DNA of 64,000 nucleotides from DP-19 sp036496285. Lineage in GTDB: Bacteria; Desulfobacterota; Binatia; UTPRO1. The notes under the pieces were generated by a model. That model was not told where the DNA came from and searched no databases. It worked only from the letters and a program-made list of their open reading frames with translations. Position numbers and translations under genes: made by a program. Location: contig DASXLI010000056.1 of assembly GCA_036496285.1 (NCBI GenBank), positions 1 to 64,000 on the forward strand. The letters run 5' to 3'. Shown piece by piece: positions 17,857 through 30,207 of the stretch (its first letter is position 1; each line of letters opens with the position of its first letter).

Positions 17857-18561
17857 CTAGAACTCGCAGGGCGGCGCCGTGCAGCGGCTGAAGTTCAGCG
17901 TGCAATCCGCGTTGCACGAGAGCGTGCCGCCGACGTCGTCGCAGAAATCCTCGCATGTGCAGGTGTCCTCGAAGCAGCCGCTGTTGTCGATCAGGTTGCC
18001 GTCGCACTCCTCGCCGTCGTCGAGCTGGCCGTTGCCGCAGAGGTTGCCGGCGGGCGTCGGCGTGGCCGTGGGTGCCGCAGGCGAGGTCGTCATCGACGAC
18101 GACACCTCCGGCGTCGGGGTTGGGGTTGGCGTTACGCCGGTCGCACTGGGTGTCGCGCTGCCGGTCGCGGTGAGCACGCCCGTCGGGGTGAGCGTCGGGG
18201 TGGGCGTTGGAGTCGCGGTGGCGCCGCTGCGGCGCTCGCCGTGGCACTCGAAGCGGACGAACTCGGGCGCAGACGGGAAACAGCGACGCTGCGAGCTGTC
18301 GAGCTCGCGGAAGCAGTCAAGCTCGACCTGGCACGACGTCTGGCCGGCGGGGCAGAGAGCCGTCGCGTCATCGCCGGAGACGGTGACGTTCGGCATACAG
18401 GGGCCGTCGGTGTCGCCGCACTGCTCGCACAGCTCTCCGTTCGGACCGCCGCCGCCGCCGCTGCCGCAGCTGCTGATGGTGACGACGCTCACCGACGCGA
18501 CGAGCGCCAGCAGCGCCGGCAACGTCGCCCAGCGCCCGATCGATCCACGATCTACCGTCAT
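17857..18561 (-). CDS. DUF4215-type Cys-rich lipoprotein with Thr-Pro linker
   Basis: The 234 residues start with a signal peptide ending in a lipobox-like VTISSC (Cys32), so it is a likely outer-membrane lipoprotein. A Cys-rich segment follows (about 40-105), then a Thr-Pro linker (115-170) and a C-terminal myxococcus-type repeat (CGNGQLDDGEECDGN, then CEDFCDDVGGTLSC). It shares the linker and DUF4215 motif with the much larger protein encoded divergently at 19020. GGAGGAG precedes the ATG. Function is unknown; extracellular binding or display is likely. Confidence 0.75.
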   Translation of the reverse strand: MTVDRGSIGRWATLPALLALVASVSVVTISSCGSGGGGGPNGELCEQCGDTDGPCMPNVTVSGDDATALCPAGQTSCQVELDCFRELDSSQRRCFPSAPEFVRFECHGERRSGATATPTPTPTLTPTGVLTATGSATPSATGVTPTPTPTPEVSSSMTTSPAAPTATPTPAGNLCGNGQLDDGEECDGNLIDNSGCFEDTCTCEDFCDDVGGTLSCNADCTLNFSRCTAPPCEF

Positions 18562-19019
18562 TCTGCTCCTCCGGCGAAACGCTCTCTCGTCCCTCAGCTA
18601 GCAACTCGAAGGGCGATTCACAATGCGGGTCGCCCGGCGCGGGTTTCGCGCTGCGCGGCCGTGAGCCGTGCGCCCGGTGCCGGTCTCGTCAAGAGGTGAT
18701 TTGCGGCCACGGGCATTTGCACCGGCGGCTGAGGCTCGAACCCCGATTGACGTGACACCGGGGCCCCAATTGACCACGACGTACGGGTGTCGTCGCCAGC
18801 GCATCCCGTCACTGACCTCGGTTTTGACAAATACATCAGATGTCATGTCTCTTTATGTTCTACATGAGAGACCACATAGTTTCCAATATTGTCGGGACTT
18901 ATGCGCACTCGATACTCTTGGTGCTGCGGATGCTGAAGGGTTTGCGGTAGGGCGCGGGCTCGGGAGCTCCGCGACTCGTACCCCGAAGCCGGTACTGAAT
19001 CTCCCCTGCTCTGGAGCTT
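18562..19019. other. 458-bp divergent intergenic region, AT-richer than surroundings
   Basis: It separates the DUF4215 lipoprotein (minus) and the Thr-Pro giant (plus). It contains TTGACA at 18824-18829, a palindrome ACATCAGATGT (18833-18843), and an interrupted hairpin at 18847-18872 (GTCTCT..ATGT TCT ACAT..AGAGAC). The segment 18780-18900 is clearly richer in A and T than the rest of the window. I see no convincing gene. Short ORFs on the minus strand here look random. Confidence 0.45.
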
Positions 19020-23198
<4,179 letters not shown>

Positions 23199-23222
23199 AC
23201 GTTTTCGCTTGACAATCCTTCC

Positions 23223-24107
23223 GTGACGACGCACCCAGGACGTGTGAGCGCGCAGGAGGCGATCACGCACGTCCTCGGGTATCCGGGCGCGATGGAATTG
23301 TTCGCCCGGCTCGGCACCGAGGCGGTGTCCGCCGAGCCGATCACGACGCGCCGTCCGGAAGGCTCGCAGGCGTTCGCGTACCGTGTCGAGCTGGCCGACG
23401 GCCTGATGGTGAAGCTGCGGCGTCCGGAGCACCCCGAGCGTGCCGCCCGCGCGCAGCGCCTGCTCGAGCGCTTCGCCGACCCGCGTCTTGCGGTGGTGAT
23501 CCTGCGCGAGGGCGATCTCGTGGTCGAGGAATGGATCGAAGGGACGCCGCTCGCCGGGGAGACGCCGCGGCCCGAGCACGTCGCGGGAGCCGCGGCGTTC
23601 CTCGCGGCGCTCCATCGCGCCAGGGTCGACGGGGTGCCGGCCGGAAGCGTCATGGCGCCGGCCGAGCTGCGCGACGCGACCTGCTCCCGCATCGAGGGTC
23701 TGCGCCGTCTGGCGCTTCTTACCGTCGCTGAAGGCGGCGCGCTCTCGGGGGCCGTCCAGCGGCTTGCGCCCGCCGTCGCCGCGACGGCGATCACCCACAA
23801 CGACCTCTGCGGCGACAACCTCGTCGTCGACGCCGCCGGCGAGGTGCGCGTCGTCGACACCGAGAGCGTGCGCCTCGGCTTCGTCGATTTCGACTTTGCG
23901 CGCACCTGGTATCGCTGGCGGCTCGAGCCCGCGGCCTGGGAGCACTTCCTCGCCCGCTACGCCACGGAGGGCGGCCGGCGGCCGGATGCCAAGACGTTCG
24001 GGTTCTGGAAGATCGCGGTCGCCGCCAAGAGCGCCGTCGAGCATCTCGGGGCAGCGCCGGAGCGTCGCGCGCAGGCGCTCGCGCGCCTGCGCGAGCTCAC
24101 GGGATGA
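23223..24107 (+). CDS. aminoglycoside/choline phosphotransferase-like kinase
   Basis: The 294 residues show the APH-type kinase fold: a lysine in MVKLRRPEH, the hinge VVEEWIEGTPL, the catalytic loop THNDLCGDNLVVD (HxDxxxxN) and the metal-binding VRVVDTES. The substrate is unknown; such proteins phosphorylate small alcohols, amines or sugars. It starts with GTG at 23223. The stop overlaps the ATG of the next gene by 4 bp (ATGA), indicating coupling. Confidence 0.78.
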   Translation: MTTHPGRVSAQEAITHVLGYPGAMELFARLGTEAVSAEPITTRRPEGSQAFAYRVELADGLMVKLRRPEHPERAARAQRLLERFADPRLAVVILREGDLVVEEWIEGTPLAGETPRPEHVAGAAAFLAALHRARVDGVPAGSVMAPAELRDATCSRIEGLRRLALLTVAEGGALSGAVQRLAPAVAATAITHNDLCGDNLVVDAAGEVRVVDTESVRLGFVDFDFARTWYRWRLEPAAWEHFLARYATEGGRRPDAKTFGFWKIAVAAKSAVEHLGAAPERRAQALARLRELTG

Positions 24108-24526
24108 GCGGCGCGCGCTCCACGCAGCGGTGGTGGACGCTCGCGGGCGACGTGCGCGACACGGGCACCCCGGCGCGGCGTGATCCGGTGCATCTCGACA
24201 TGGTGCGCGCCCGGGTCGACCCGGCCGTCGCCCAGGAGGAGCTCGAGCGCGAGATCGTCCGGGAGATCGCGGGGGCGCTCGGACGGAGCGCGGAGAAGGT
24301 GGAGCGGGCGCTCGCCCGGCTCGAGTCCGGACGCCACGCGGTCGAGGCTGCCCGCGACCTCGACGAGCGGGCACGGGCGATCGCCGGCTACAAGGAGCTA
24401 CGCCTGGCCGCGATCCGCGCGCGTCACGATCTGCTGGTGCACCGCGAGGCCGTCGGCATCCGGCGCAACGCGGCCCTCGAGACGCTCTACCCGATCCCGC
24501 CGTCGCTCACGCGGCCTGCGCGGTGA
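24104..24526 (+). CDS. small helical hypothetical protein coupled to APH-like kinase
   Basis: The 140 residues are rich in Arg, Glu and Ala and predicted almost wholly helical, with no signal peptide or recognisable domain. It begins inside the ATGA overlap with the kinase gene, so the two are made together. Its 3' end overlaps the 3' end of the convergent hydroxylase gene by 20 bp. I do not recognise a family. Confidence 0.6.
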   Translation: MSGARSTQRWWTLAGDVRDTGTPARRDPVHLDMVRARVDPAVAQEELEREIVREIAGALGRSAEKVERALARLESGRHAVEAARDLDERARAIAGYKELRLAAIRARHDLLVHREAVGIRRNAALETLYPIPPSLTRPAR

Positions 24527-25409
24527 GCTGTTCCGCGGCGCGGAGCTGTCGCGCCGTGAGCGTCGAGCCGTCGGGGCTCCAGCCCGGCGGGGCGAAGACG
24601 TGGCCCAGGCGCGCCCGCCACGAGGTCGCGCGCCGCACGTCGCGGGCGAGCGCCGACCACTCGTGGAACGCGATCGTCAGCGGACGGAAGCTCTCGAGGC
24701 GCTTCGTCAGGCCGTAGCGCACGCGGGCGCGCTCGGGCTCGAAGGTGCCGAAGAGCCGATCCCATACGATCAGGATGCCGCCGTGGTTGCGGTCGAGGTA
24801 CTCGAGATTGCTGCCGTGGTGGACGCGGTGGTTCGACGGCGTGTTGAGGAGCCGCTCGGCGGCGCCCAGGCGGTCGATGAGCTCGGTGTGGATCCAGAAC
24901 TGGTAGAGGAGGCTCACGGCCTTCTGCGTCAGCAGCATCACCGGGTGGAAGCCGAGCAGCGGCAGCGGCCAGTAGAAGAGCATCTCGGTGAAGGGCGTCG
25001 TCCACGATTGGCGGAGCGCCGTCGAGAGGTTGTAGCGCTCGCTCGAATGGTGGTTCTCGTGCGCCGCCCAGAGGAAGCGCACCTCGTGCGAGGCGCGATG
25101 GAACCAGTAGTAGGTGAAGTCCTCGACGAAGAAGAGGAGCACCCACACCCACCACGCCGAGCCGAGCGTGAAGACCCGGTGCTCGTAGAGCCAGAAGTAG
25201 CCGCCGATCGTGACCGCGTGCGTGAGGACGATGATGATGCGGTTGCCGAGGCCCATCGCGAGGCTCGCGGCGGTGTCCTGCGGCTCGTAGCCGCGCGGCG
25301 CGGACCGGCCGGCGCGCACGGCGTCGCGCCGGCGCTGCCGCTCGAGGCCGGCCTCCAGCAGCATCAGCGCGACGAAGACCGGAATCGCGTAGAGGGTCAG
25401 ATCTTCCAC
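24507..25409 (-). CDS. sterol desaturase / fatty acid hydroxylase superfamily protein
   Basis: The 300 residues form an integral membrane di-iron enzyme of the FA_hydroxylase family. The three His clusters are present: HRASHE, HENHHSSE and HRVHHGSN, plus FVEDFTYYWFHR preceding the first. Hydrophobic segments flank them. It would hydroxylate or desaturate a lipid or sterol-like substrate at the membrane. The start is GTG at 25409, with GAGGAG in the 3' end of the TetR gene about 10 nt upstream; longer in-frame starts would run through the TetR gene. It lies 7 bp downstream of tetR and is probably co-transcribed and autoregulated with it. Confidence 0.83.
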   Translation of the reverse strand: MEDLTLYAIPVFVALMLLEAGLERQRRRDAVRAGRSAPRGYEPQDTAASLAMGLGNRIIIVLTHAVTIGGYFWLYEHRVFTLGSAWWVWVLLFFVEDFTYYWFHRASHEVRFLWAAHENHHSSERYNLSTALRQSWTTPFTEMLFYWPLPLLGFHPVMLLTQKAVSLLYQFWIHTELIDRLGAAERLLNTPSNHRVHHGSNLEYLDRNHGGILIVWDRLFGTFEPERARVRYGLTKRLESFRPLTIAFHEWSALARDVRRATSWRARLGHVFAPPGWSPDGSTLTARQLRAAEQLTAQAA

Positions 25410-25416
25410 AGGGGGC

Positions 25417-26037
25417 TCACTCCTCGGAGATGGCGCGCCGGGCGATCTCCTTGACGAGATCGACGCTTCGCCGCAGGGTCGTGGGATCGGACGTGACGAG
25501 GCGGCGCACTGCCAGCCCCTGCAGCGCGTCGAGCACGACGTCGAGCAGGGCAGCGAAAGCGTCGCCCTCGAGCGCGGTATCAGGAAAGTAGCCGCGTGCC
25601 AGATGCAGCACTTTCTCGTGGTGCCGCTCGGCGATCGGCACGAGCTCGCGATGCAGCTCCGCATCGGTGCGCGCCGCGACGTACAGCTCGAGCACCGCGG
25701 TGAGGCGTGCGTCCTGGAAGATCTCCCACAGGAGATCGACGGCGGCGCCGATGCGCTCCGCGCCCGCCGGTACGCGTGTGAACGCGCGCGCGTAACGGTC
25801 GGTGAGCTGCGCGAAGAGGTGCTGCACCGCCGCGCTGATGAGCGAGGCGCGAGTGGGGAAGTGATGGAGCTGGGCGCCGCGCGACACGCCGGCGTGCTCG
25901 GCGACGACGATCGTGGTGGTACCGGCGTAGCCGAGCTCGGCGAGACACTCGAGCGTCGCCTCGAGGATGCGCGCCTGGGTCGCGTGGCTCCGCTCCTCCT
26001 GGGTCCGGCGGTGCGCGGCGATCGCGGTGACGCTCAT
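25417..26037 (-). CDS. TetR/AcrR family transcriptional regulator
   Basis: From the ATG at 26037 the protein has 206 residues. The N-terminal HTH is in the segment ILEATLECLAELGYAGTTT followed by VAEHAGVSRGAQLHHFPTRASL. The C-terminal helices form the ligand-binding domain. Starts at 26073 and 26049 are in frame but overlap the operator and the -10 box; the one at 26037 sits 7 nt after the -10. It is followed by the hydroxylase gene. It probably represses itself and that gene in response to a hydrophobic ligand. Confidence 0.85.
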   Translation of the reverse strand: MSVTAIAAHRRTQEERSHATQARILEATLECLAELGYAGTTTIVVAEHAGVSRGAQLHHFPTRASLISAAVQHLFAQLTDRYARAFTRVPAGAERIGAAVDLLWEIFQDARLTAVLELYVAARTDAELHRELVPIAERHHEKVLHLARGYFPDTALEGDAFAALLDVVLDALQGLAVRRLVTSDPTTLRRSVDLVKEIARRAISEE

Positions 26038-26044
26038 GACCGCC

Positions 26045-26073
26045 TTCATACCGGGGCAGTAACAAACAGTCAA
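26045..26073 (-). promoter_or_regulatory. candidate tetR promoter
   Basis: On the minus strand TTGACT (26068-26073), a 17-bp spacer and TATGAA (26045-26050), with the ATG at 26037 only 7 nt further on. A transcript from here would be leaderless. The -35 lies inside the inverted repeat at 26064-26085. Confidence 0.55.
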
Positions 26074-26085
26074 GCCTGATTGTTT
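26064..26085. promoter_or_regulatory. candidate TetR operator
   Basis: AAACAGTCA (26064-26072) and TGATTGTTT (26077-26085) form an inverted repeat matching at 8 of 9 positions with a 4-bp centre. It covers the -35 of the tetR promoter, the typical placement for autorepression by a TetR dimer. Confidence 0.6.
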
Positions 26086-26151
26086 CTGTGGCAGCGTCGG
26101 CGGCGGCCAGATTTTAAACGGTCGATAACATTAGGCTATTGCAGCGTTGTC

Positions 26152-26532
26152 CTAGAGCGGTGCGCCGGTAGCCTCGAACCAGGACGGGTAGTCGAAGTAG
26201 TCGCGGAACTTCACGATCTTCCCGTTCCGCACCTCGAAGACGCCGCACACGGGGAGGTCGAGGCGGCGGCCGTTCCAGCGGAAGCGGTCGATGCGCTCCG
26301 CCATGACGACGTCGCCGTTGCCCACGACGTTCAGCACGTCGAGCTCGATGCCCTCGTTCATCATGTCGCAGAAGCCCTGGAACGCGCCGCGGATCGCGGC
26401 CGTGCCGACCAGCGGCTGCACCGGGACGTTGTGGTAGACGGCGTCGGGCGCGAAGAAGCTCATCAGCTCGTCGACGTCCTTGCGCGGCCAGGCGTCGAGG
26501 AAGGCACGGACGACCTGCTCGGGGTTGCTCAT
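26152..26532 (-). CDS. limonene-1,2-epoxide hydrolase-like protein (NTF2 fold)
   Basis: The 126 residues make one SnoaL/NTF2-like domain. The full catalytic set of limonene epoxide hydrolase can be read with matching spacing: Tyr33 and Asn35 (VYHNV), Arg80 and Asp82 (RIDRF) and Asp111 (FRDYF), equivalent to Tyr53, Asn55, Arg99, Asp101 and Asp132. It would open an epoxide with water without a covalent intermediate. The ATG at 26532 has AGGA upstream. It is 19 bp downstream of the amidohydrolase gene in the catabolic block. Confidence 0.82.
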   Translation of the reverse strand: MSNPEQVVRAFLDAWPRKDVDELMSFFAPDAVYHNVPVQPLVGTAAIRGAFQGFCDMMNEGIELDVLNVVGNGDVVMAERIDRFRWNGRRLDLPVCGVFEVRNGKIVKFRDYFDYPSWFEATGAPL

Positions 26533-26551
26533 GATCGGGGATCCTTTCTGT

Positions 26552-28054
26552 TCATGCGCGCACGCGCACGAACCCGTATGCGAGGTTGCTGCGCTCGCCG
26601 CCGCTCGCGACGTACTCGCGACGCGTTGCCGCGACCCCGTCGCCGGCGTACGCCTCGGGAGCGTCGCCCGCGTCGGCGAGCTTGATGCCGTACAGGCGAG
26701 CCGCATTGCCGCCGAGGATCGCGCGCTTCACCGCGCCGTCGGCGGAGCCGAGCGCCGCGAAGCCGTGGGCGTGGCGCAGATCGTCGGGGATCTCGATGCG
26801 GCGGAACGCCTCGATCTGCCACTGCGGCGAGCCGTACCAGACCGAGTCCGTACCCCACAGCACGTGGTCGGCGCCGAGGCCCTTGATGAGGACCCCGAGC
26901 ATGGCGGCGGCGTGGCGTGGGTGGGTGACGGCGGAGCTGCCGAACGCCGTGCCGAGCTCGGCGTAGACGTTGGTCACGCCCCAGCGCGCGCGGACGTCGG
27001 CGAGGTCGCTCACCCACTCCATGCGGCCGGTGCGCTCGAAGTCGGCAAGATTCTCGTCGGGCGAGGTGAGAAACGGCTTCAGCGCCGAATGGTAGATGAC
27101 GAACGTCAGATCGGGCCAGTCGCGCGCCGCCTTACCGACGTCGTCGACCTTGGCGTACTCCCAGTTGGGAAAGGTCTTCTCGTAGTCGGGCGGCACGAGG
27201 CCCTTGTGGACGCAGACGATGCGCGCGCCGGAGCGGCGGATGCGCTCGTAGCCGGGATACGTGACCGTCTCGTCGTCCATGCGCCACGGGAACTTCGACG
27301 GTGCGAGCGGGTCGCCGACGGTGTAGCCCTTCCAGCTATCGGGCCGCAGGCGCTCCGCGACCTCGTCGATGCGGTCGAGCCAGCCGGGCTTGCCGGGCGC
27401 GATCACGCCGTGCGCCAGCATGCGGCGCGTGCCGGCGAGGCCGTTCACGAGCGCGCGGGCCCGCGCCATGCCGTCGTCGGTGACGATCGTGTGCGACGGA
27501 TCATCGGCTGGCGCCGAGCTCACGAGCGCGACGCTCGTGTCGCTGTCGAGGAAGATCTCCTTCAGATAGTTCTCGAGCTGGTAGCGCCGCAGGGTCACGC
27601 CCTCCTCGCGCAGCACCGGGTTCCACTGCTTCGCGTACTCGCCGAGCATGAGGATCCCGTCCCAGGTGAAGTCGTCGCGGACGAAGTGGGTCTGCACGTC
27701 GAAGACGAACTGCCGCCGCAATCGCGCCGCGCGCTCGCGTGCCGCCGCCGGGTCGGCCGCCTCCGCCGCGCTGACGTCGAAGAACGGACCGAACACGCGG
27801 TTCATCGCGACGAAGGCCGCGGCCATGCCGCACGCCGAGCGCAGGAACTTCCGGCGCGACAGCCCGAGCGGACGGGCGAGCCGGTCGGCGAGCGCCGTGA
27901 TCTCGTGCTCGACGCGGCGCTGGTCGCGCGTCTGCGGCCAGGGCAGGTACTCGCCGTTCGAGACCACCTGCGTCGGGATCGGCGAGCCGCCGCCGCGCTC
28001 CTCCGCCGGCTGCGTCTTCGCCAGCGCCTCGTCCGAGAGCCATATGTCCGACAT
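26552..28054 (-). CDS. amidohydrolase-2 family protein with Tat-like motif
   Basis: The 500 residues carry a twin-arginine motif SRRKFLRS at 66-73 followed by a hydrophobic stretch, unusually far from the N-terminus. The TIM-barrel amidohydrolase starts near 115 with FDVQTHFV, where the first metal-binding His of the usual HxH is Gln. Later motifs include IYHSALKPF and WGTDSVWYGSP. It may be a decarboxylase- or hydrolase-like enzyme exported to the periplasm, or the Tat-like segment may be only a remnant. GGAGGAG precedes the ATG. It sits 16 bp after the FAD monooxygenase gene. Confidence 0.78.
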   Translation of the reverse strand: MSDIWLSDEALAKTQPAEERGGGSPIPTQVVSNGEYLPWPQTRDQRRVEHEITALADRLARPLGLSRRKFLRSACGMAAAFVAMNRVFGPFFDVSAAEAADPAAARERAARLRRQFVFDVQTHFVRDDFTWDGILMLGEYAKQWNPVLREEGVTLRRYQLENYLKEIFLDSDTSVALVSSAPADDPSHTIVTDDGMARARALVNGLAGTRRMLAHGVIAPGKPGWLDRIDEVAERLRPDSWKGYTVGDPLAPSKFPWRMDDETVTYPGYERIRRSGARIVCVHKGLVPPDYEKTFPNWEYAKVDDVGKAARDWPDLTFVIYHSALKPFLTSPDENLADFERTGRMEWVSDLADVRARWGVTNVYAELGTAFGSSAVTHPRHAAAMLGVLIKGLGADHVLWGTDSVWYGSPQWQIEAFRRIEIPDDLRHAHGFAALGSADGAVKRAILGGNAARLYGIKLADAGDAPEAYAGDGVAATRREYVASGGERSNLAYGFVRVRA

Positions 28055-28070
28055 GGATGCGCTCCTCCGC

Positions 28071-29462
28071 TCAGCCGCCGCCGTATGCCAGCGCGCGATA
28101 GACGATGTAGGGATGGAAGAGGACGCGCGGCGTCTCCGTGAGGTGCATCACCTCGAGGAACCGTCGTCCGACGAAGTGATCGCTCCAGGTGAGGCGTTGG
28201 ACGCGCGCGGTGTACCACTGCAGGAGCGGCACCCAGGGCGCGCGCCGTCCCTCCGCCGCGGGGTGGCGCAGGTCCTCGGTCGTCGTGAGGAGCCACGGCG
28301 TGTCGATCACTTCGCCGAGGCGCTGCTGGAAGGCGGCGCTGAAGCCGGCGAGCTCGCCCGCGCCATGCCGGGTGCGCTGCGCGCCGAGCGCGGCGTCGAG
28401 CGTCTGCGCGCCGAGCGCGCCGCCCGTCATGCCCTGTCCATAGATCGGGTTGAAGCTGCAGAACGCGTCGCCGAGGACCGCCAGGCCCTCGGGCAGTCGC
28501 GGCAGGCGCTCGTAGTGCCGGCGCCGGTTCGAGGGGAACTTGTGCAGCGCGATCGGCGAGACGGGCTCCGCGCCGCGGATGGCGTCGTAGAGATCGGGGA
28601 CGTCCAGGCTGCGCGCGAAGTCGAGGAAGCCGGCCTCGTCGCCCGCCGGATGATCACCGAACCAGCCGACGAGCGTCACCATCCAGCGGTCGTCCTCGAT
28701 CGGGAAGAGCACGCCGAGCCGCGTGCCCGGTGGCTTCGGGTAGATCATGAGTCCCGTCCAGTCGGCATCGTGGCCGCGCGGGCGGCGGAAGCAGCGGCTC
28801 GCATAGCCGACGTCGACCCGCACCTCGGTCTCCGCCGGTGCTGGCCATCCGGCCTCGGCGAGCCAGGCCGGCATACGCGAGCCGCGGCCGCTTGCGTCGA
28901 CCACCAGATCGGCTGCGAGCATGTCGGTGGCGGCGTCCCCGGCCCGCCCGCCGTCGACCGTGTCGCCGGTACGACGGGTGACGCGCACGCCGGCGATGCG
29001 TCCGCGCCCGTCGAGCGCGAGGCCGGCCGCGTCCACGCCCTGCAGCAGCCGGACGCGCGACAGCCCTGCGACGTGCCGGCGGACCATGCCGTCGAGGAAC
29101 GGCCGGCTCTGGCACAGCATCTCGAGCCCGCTCGGGAAGCGCGCCTTCCAGTTGCCGAAGTAGAACCAGCGCGTGTCGCGCGCCATGTCGACGCGGGTCG
29201 CGCCGCCGCGTTCGAGGTCGTCGCAGATGCCGGGAAAGTAGCGCGCCAGGATGCGCTCGCCCTGCTTGAGGAGCACGTGCACATGACGGCCCTGCGGCAC
29301 GCCCTTCCGCGCCGCCGGCTCGTCGGTCACGACGTCGCGCTCGAGCACCGTGACCTGCTCGAAGTGGTCGGCGAGCACGCGCGCGGCGAGGAGGCCGCTC
29401 AGGCTGCCGCCGATCACGAGCGCGCGGCCGCCGCCGAAGCCGTCGGAGGGAATCGTCGCCAT
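28071..29462 (-). CDS. FAD-dependent monooxygenase (PHBH-like)
   Basis: The 463 residues from the ATG at 29462 open with the dinucleotide-binding motif ALVIGGSLSGLLAARVL and later carry the FAD pyrophosphate motif VLGDAFCSFNPIYGQGM. This is the class A flavoprotein monooxygenase or geranylgeranyl-reductase-like group. A GTG at 29492 is an alternative start. It is the first gene of the block that includes the amidohydrolase and epoxide hydrolase. An oxygenase making an epoxide followed by an epoxide hydrolase is a logical pathway order, but the substrate is not known. Confidence 0.8.
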   Translation of the reverse strand: MATIPSDGFGGGRALVIGGSLSGLLAARVLADHFEQVTVLERDVVTDEPAARKGVPQGRHVHVLLKQGERILARYFPGICDDLERGGATRVDMARDTRWFYFGNWKARFPSGLEMLCQSRPFLDGMVRRHVAGLSRVRLLQGVDAAGLALDGRGRIAGVRVTRRTGDTVDGGRAGDAATDMLAADLVVDASGRGSRMPAWLAEAGWPAPAETEVRVDVGYASRCFRRPRGHDADWTGLMIYPKPPGTRLGVLFPIEDDRWMVTLVGWFGDHPAGDEAGFLDFARSLDVPDLYDAIRGAEPVSPIALHKFPSNRRRHYERLPRLPEGLAVLGDAFCSFNPIYGQGMTGGALGAQTLDAALGAQRTRHGAGELAGFSAAFQQRLGEVIDTPWLLTTTEDLRHPAAEGRRAPWVPLLQWYTARVQRLTWSDHFVGRRFLEVMHLTETPRVLFHPYIVYRALAYGGG

Positions 29463-29565
29463 CGCCGCCCAGGCTGCCGCGACCGGCGGCACGCCGACAA
29501 TCGCCCGCTCGTGGCGTGAGCGTCGCGCAGACGAGTGACGCGCCCGTCACCCGAACGGGTGAACG

Positions 29566-30207
29566 CTAGTCGATGAGGCGCTGGCGGAGCGCGATCGCGA
29601 CGGCCTGGGCGCGGTCCGACGCGCCGAGCTTCTCGAACAGGCGGCGGAGATGCGTCTTCACGGTGTCCTCGGCGATGCCGATCGCCGCGGCGATCTCCTT
29701 GTTGCTCCGTCCGTCGGCCACGGCTTCCAGGATCTGCGCCTCGCGCGCGGTGATCGTGCCGCGCTCGGCCGCGACGCGCTCGTCGGCGACGACGCGCCGG
29801 ATGAGCGGCCCCGTGATCTCCGGCTGGAGATAGCCGTGCCCGGCGTGCACGGCACGCACCGCCGCGAGGAGCTCGTGCCGTCCGGCGCTCTTCAGGAGAT
29901 AGCCGCGCGCCCCGGCGCGCACGGCGGCGCTCACGTACGCGGCGTTGGCGTGCATGGTGAACACCAGCACCGCGCTGCGCGGCGCGGCGGCGCGCAACGC
30001 CGGCAGCGCGTCGAGGCCGCCGAGCCCCGGCATCGCGAGATCGAGGATGACGACGTCGGGGTGCGCCGCCGCCACCATGCGGACCGCCTCCTGCCCGTCG
30101 CCGGCCTCGCCGATCACGGCCAGGTCGGGCTCGGCCTCGAGCATGACGCGTACGCCGGCGCGGACGGCGGCGTGGTCGTCGACGAGCAGGATCGTCGTGC
30201 GGCCCAT
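29566..30207 (-). CDS. NarL/FixJ-type response regulator
   Basis: The 213 residues comprise a receiver domain (about 1-120) with the acceptor Asp56 in VILDLAMPG and the switch Lys in YLLKSAG, then a LuxR-type HTH (about 148-210: ITAREAQILEAVADGRSNKEIA, broken by no gaps). It starts immediately after the histidine kinase stop, with GGAG in the kinase 3' end as ribosome binding site. It is the partner of that kinase. Target genes are not visible. Confidence 0.9.
   Translation of the reverse strand: MGRTTILLVDDHAAVRAGVRVMLEAEPDLAVIGEAGDGQEAVRMVAAAHPDVVILDLAMPGLGGLDALPALRAAAPRSAVLVFTMHANAAYVSAAVRAGARGYLLKSAGRHELLAAVRAVHAGHGYLQPEITGPLIRRVVADERVAAERGTITAREAQILEAVADGRSNKEIAAAIGIAEDTVKTHLRRLFEKLGASDRAQAVAIALRQRLID

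Noticed and set aside
18731..18743. tRNA T-arm-like sequence (GGTTCGAGCC on the minus strand)
   Set aside because: No matching T-stem, anticodon arm or acceptor stem could be found around it.
18598..18846. 82-residue minus-strand ORF before the DUF4215 lipoprotein gene
   Set aside because: No ribosome binding site, no recognisable domain and atypical composition. Possibly a remnant, but I cannot support it.
24507..25664. 385-residue version of the hydroxylase starting inside tetR
   Set aside because: The extra 85 residues are the TetR gene read in another frame. GTG at 25409 with GAGGAG upstream gives a family-length protein.
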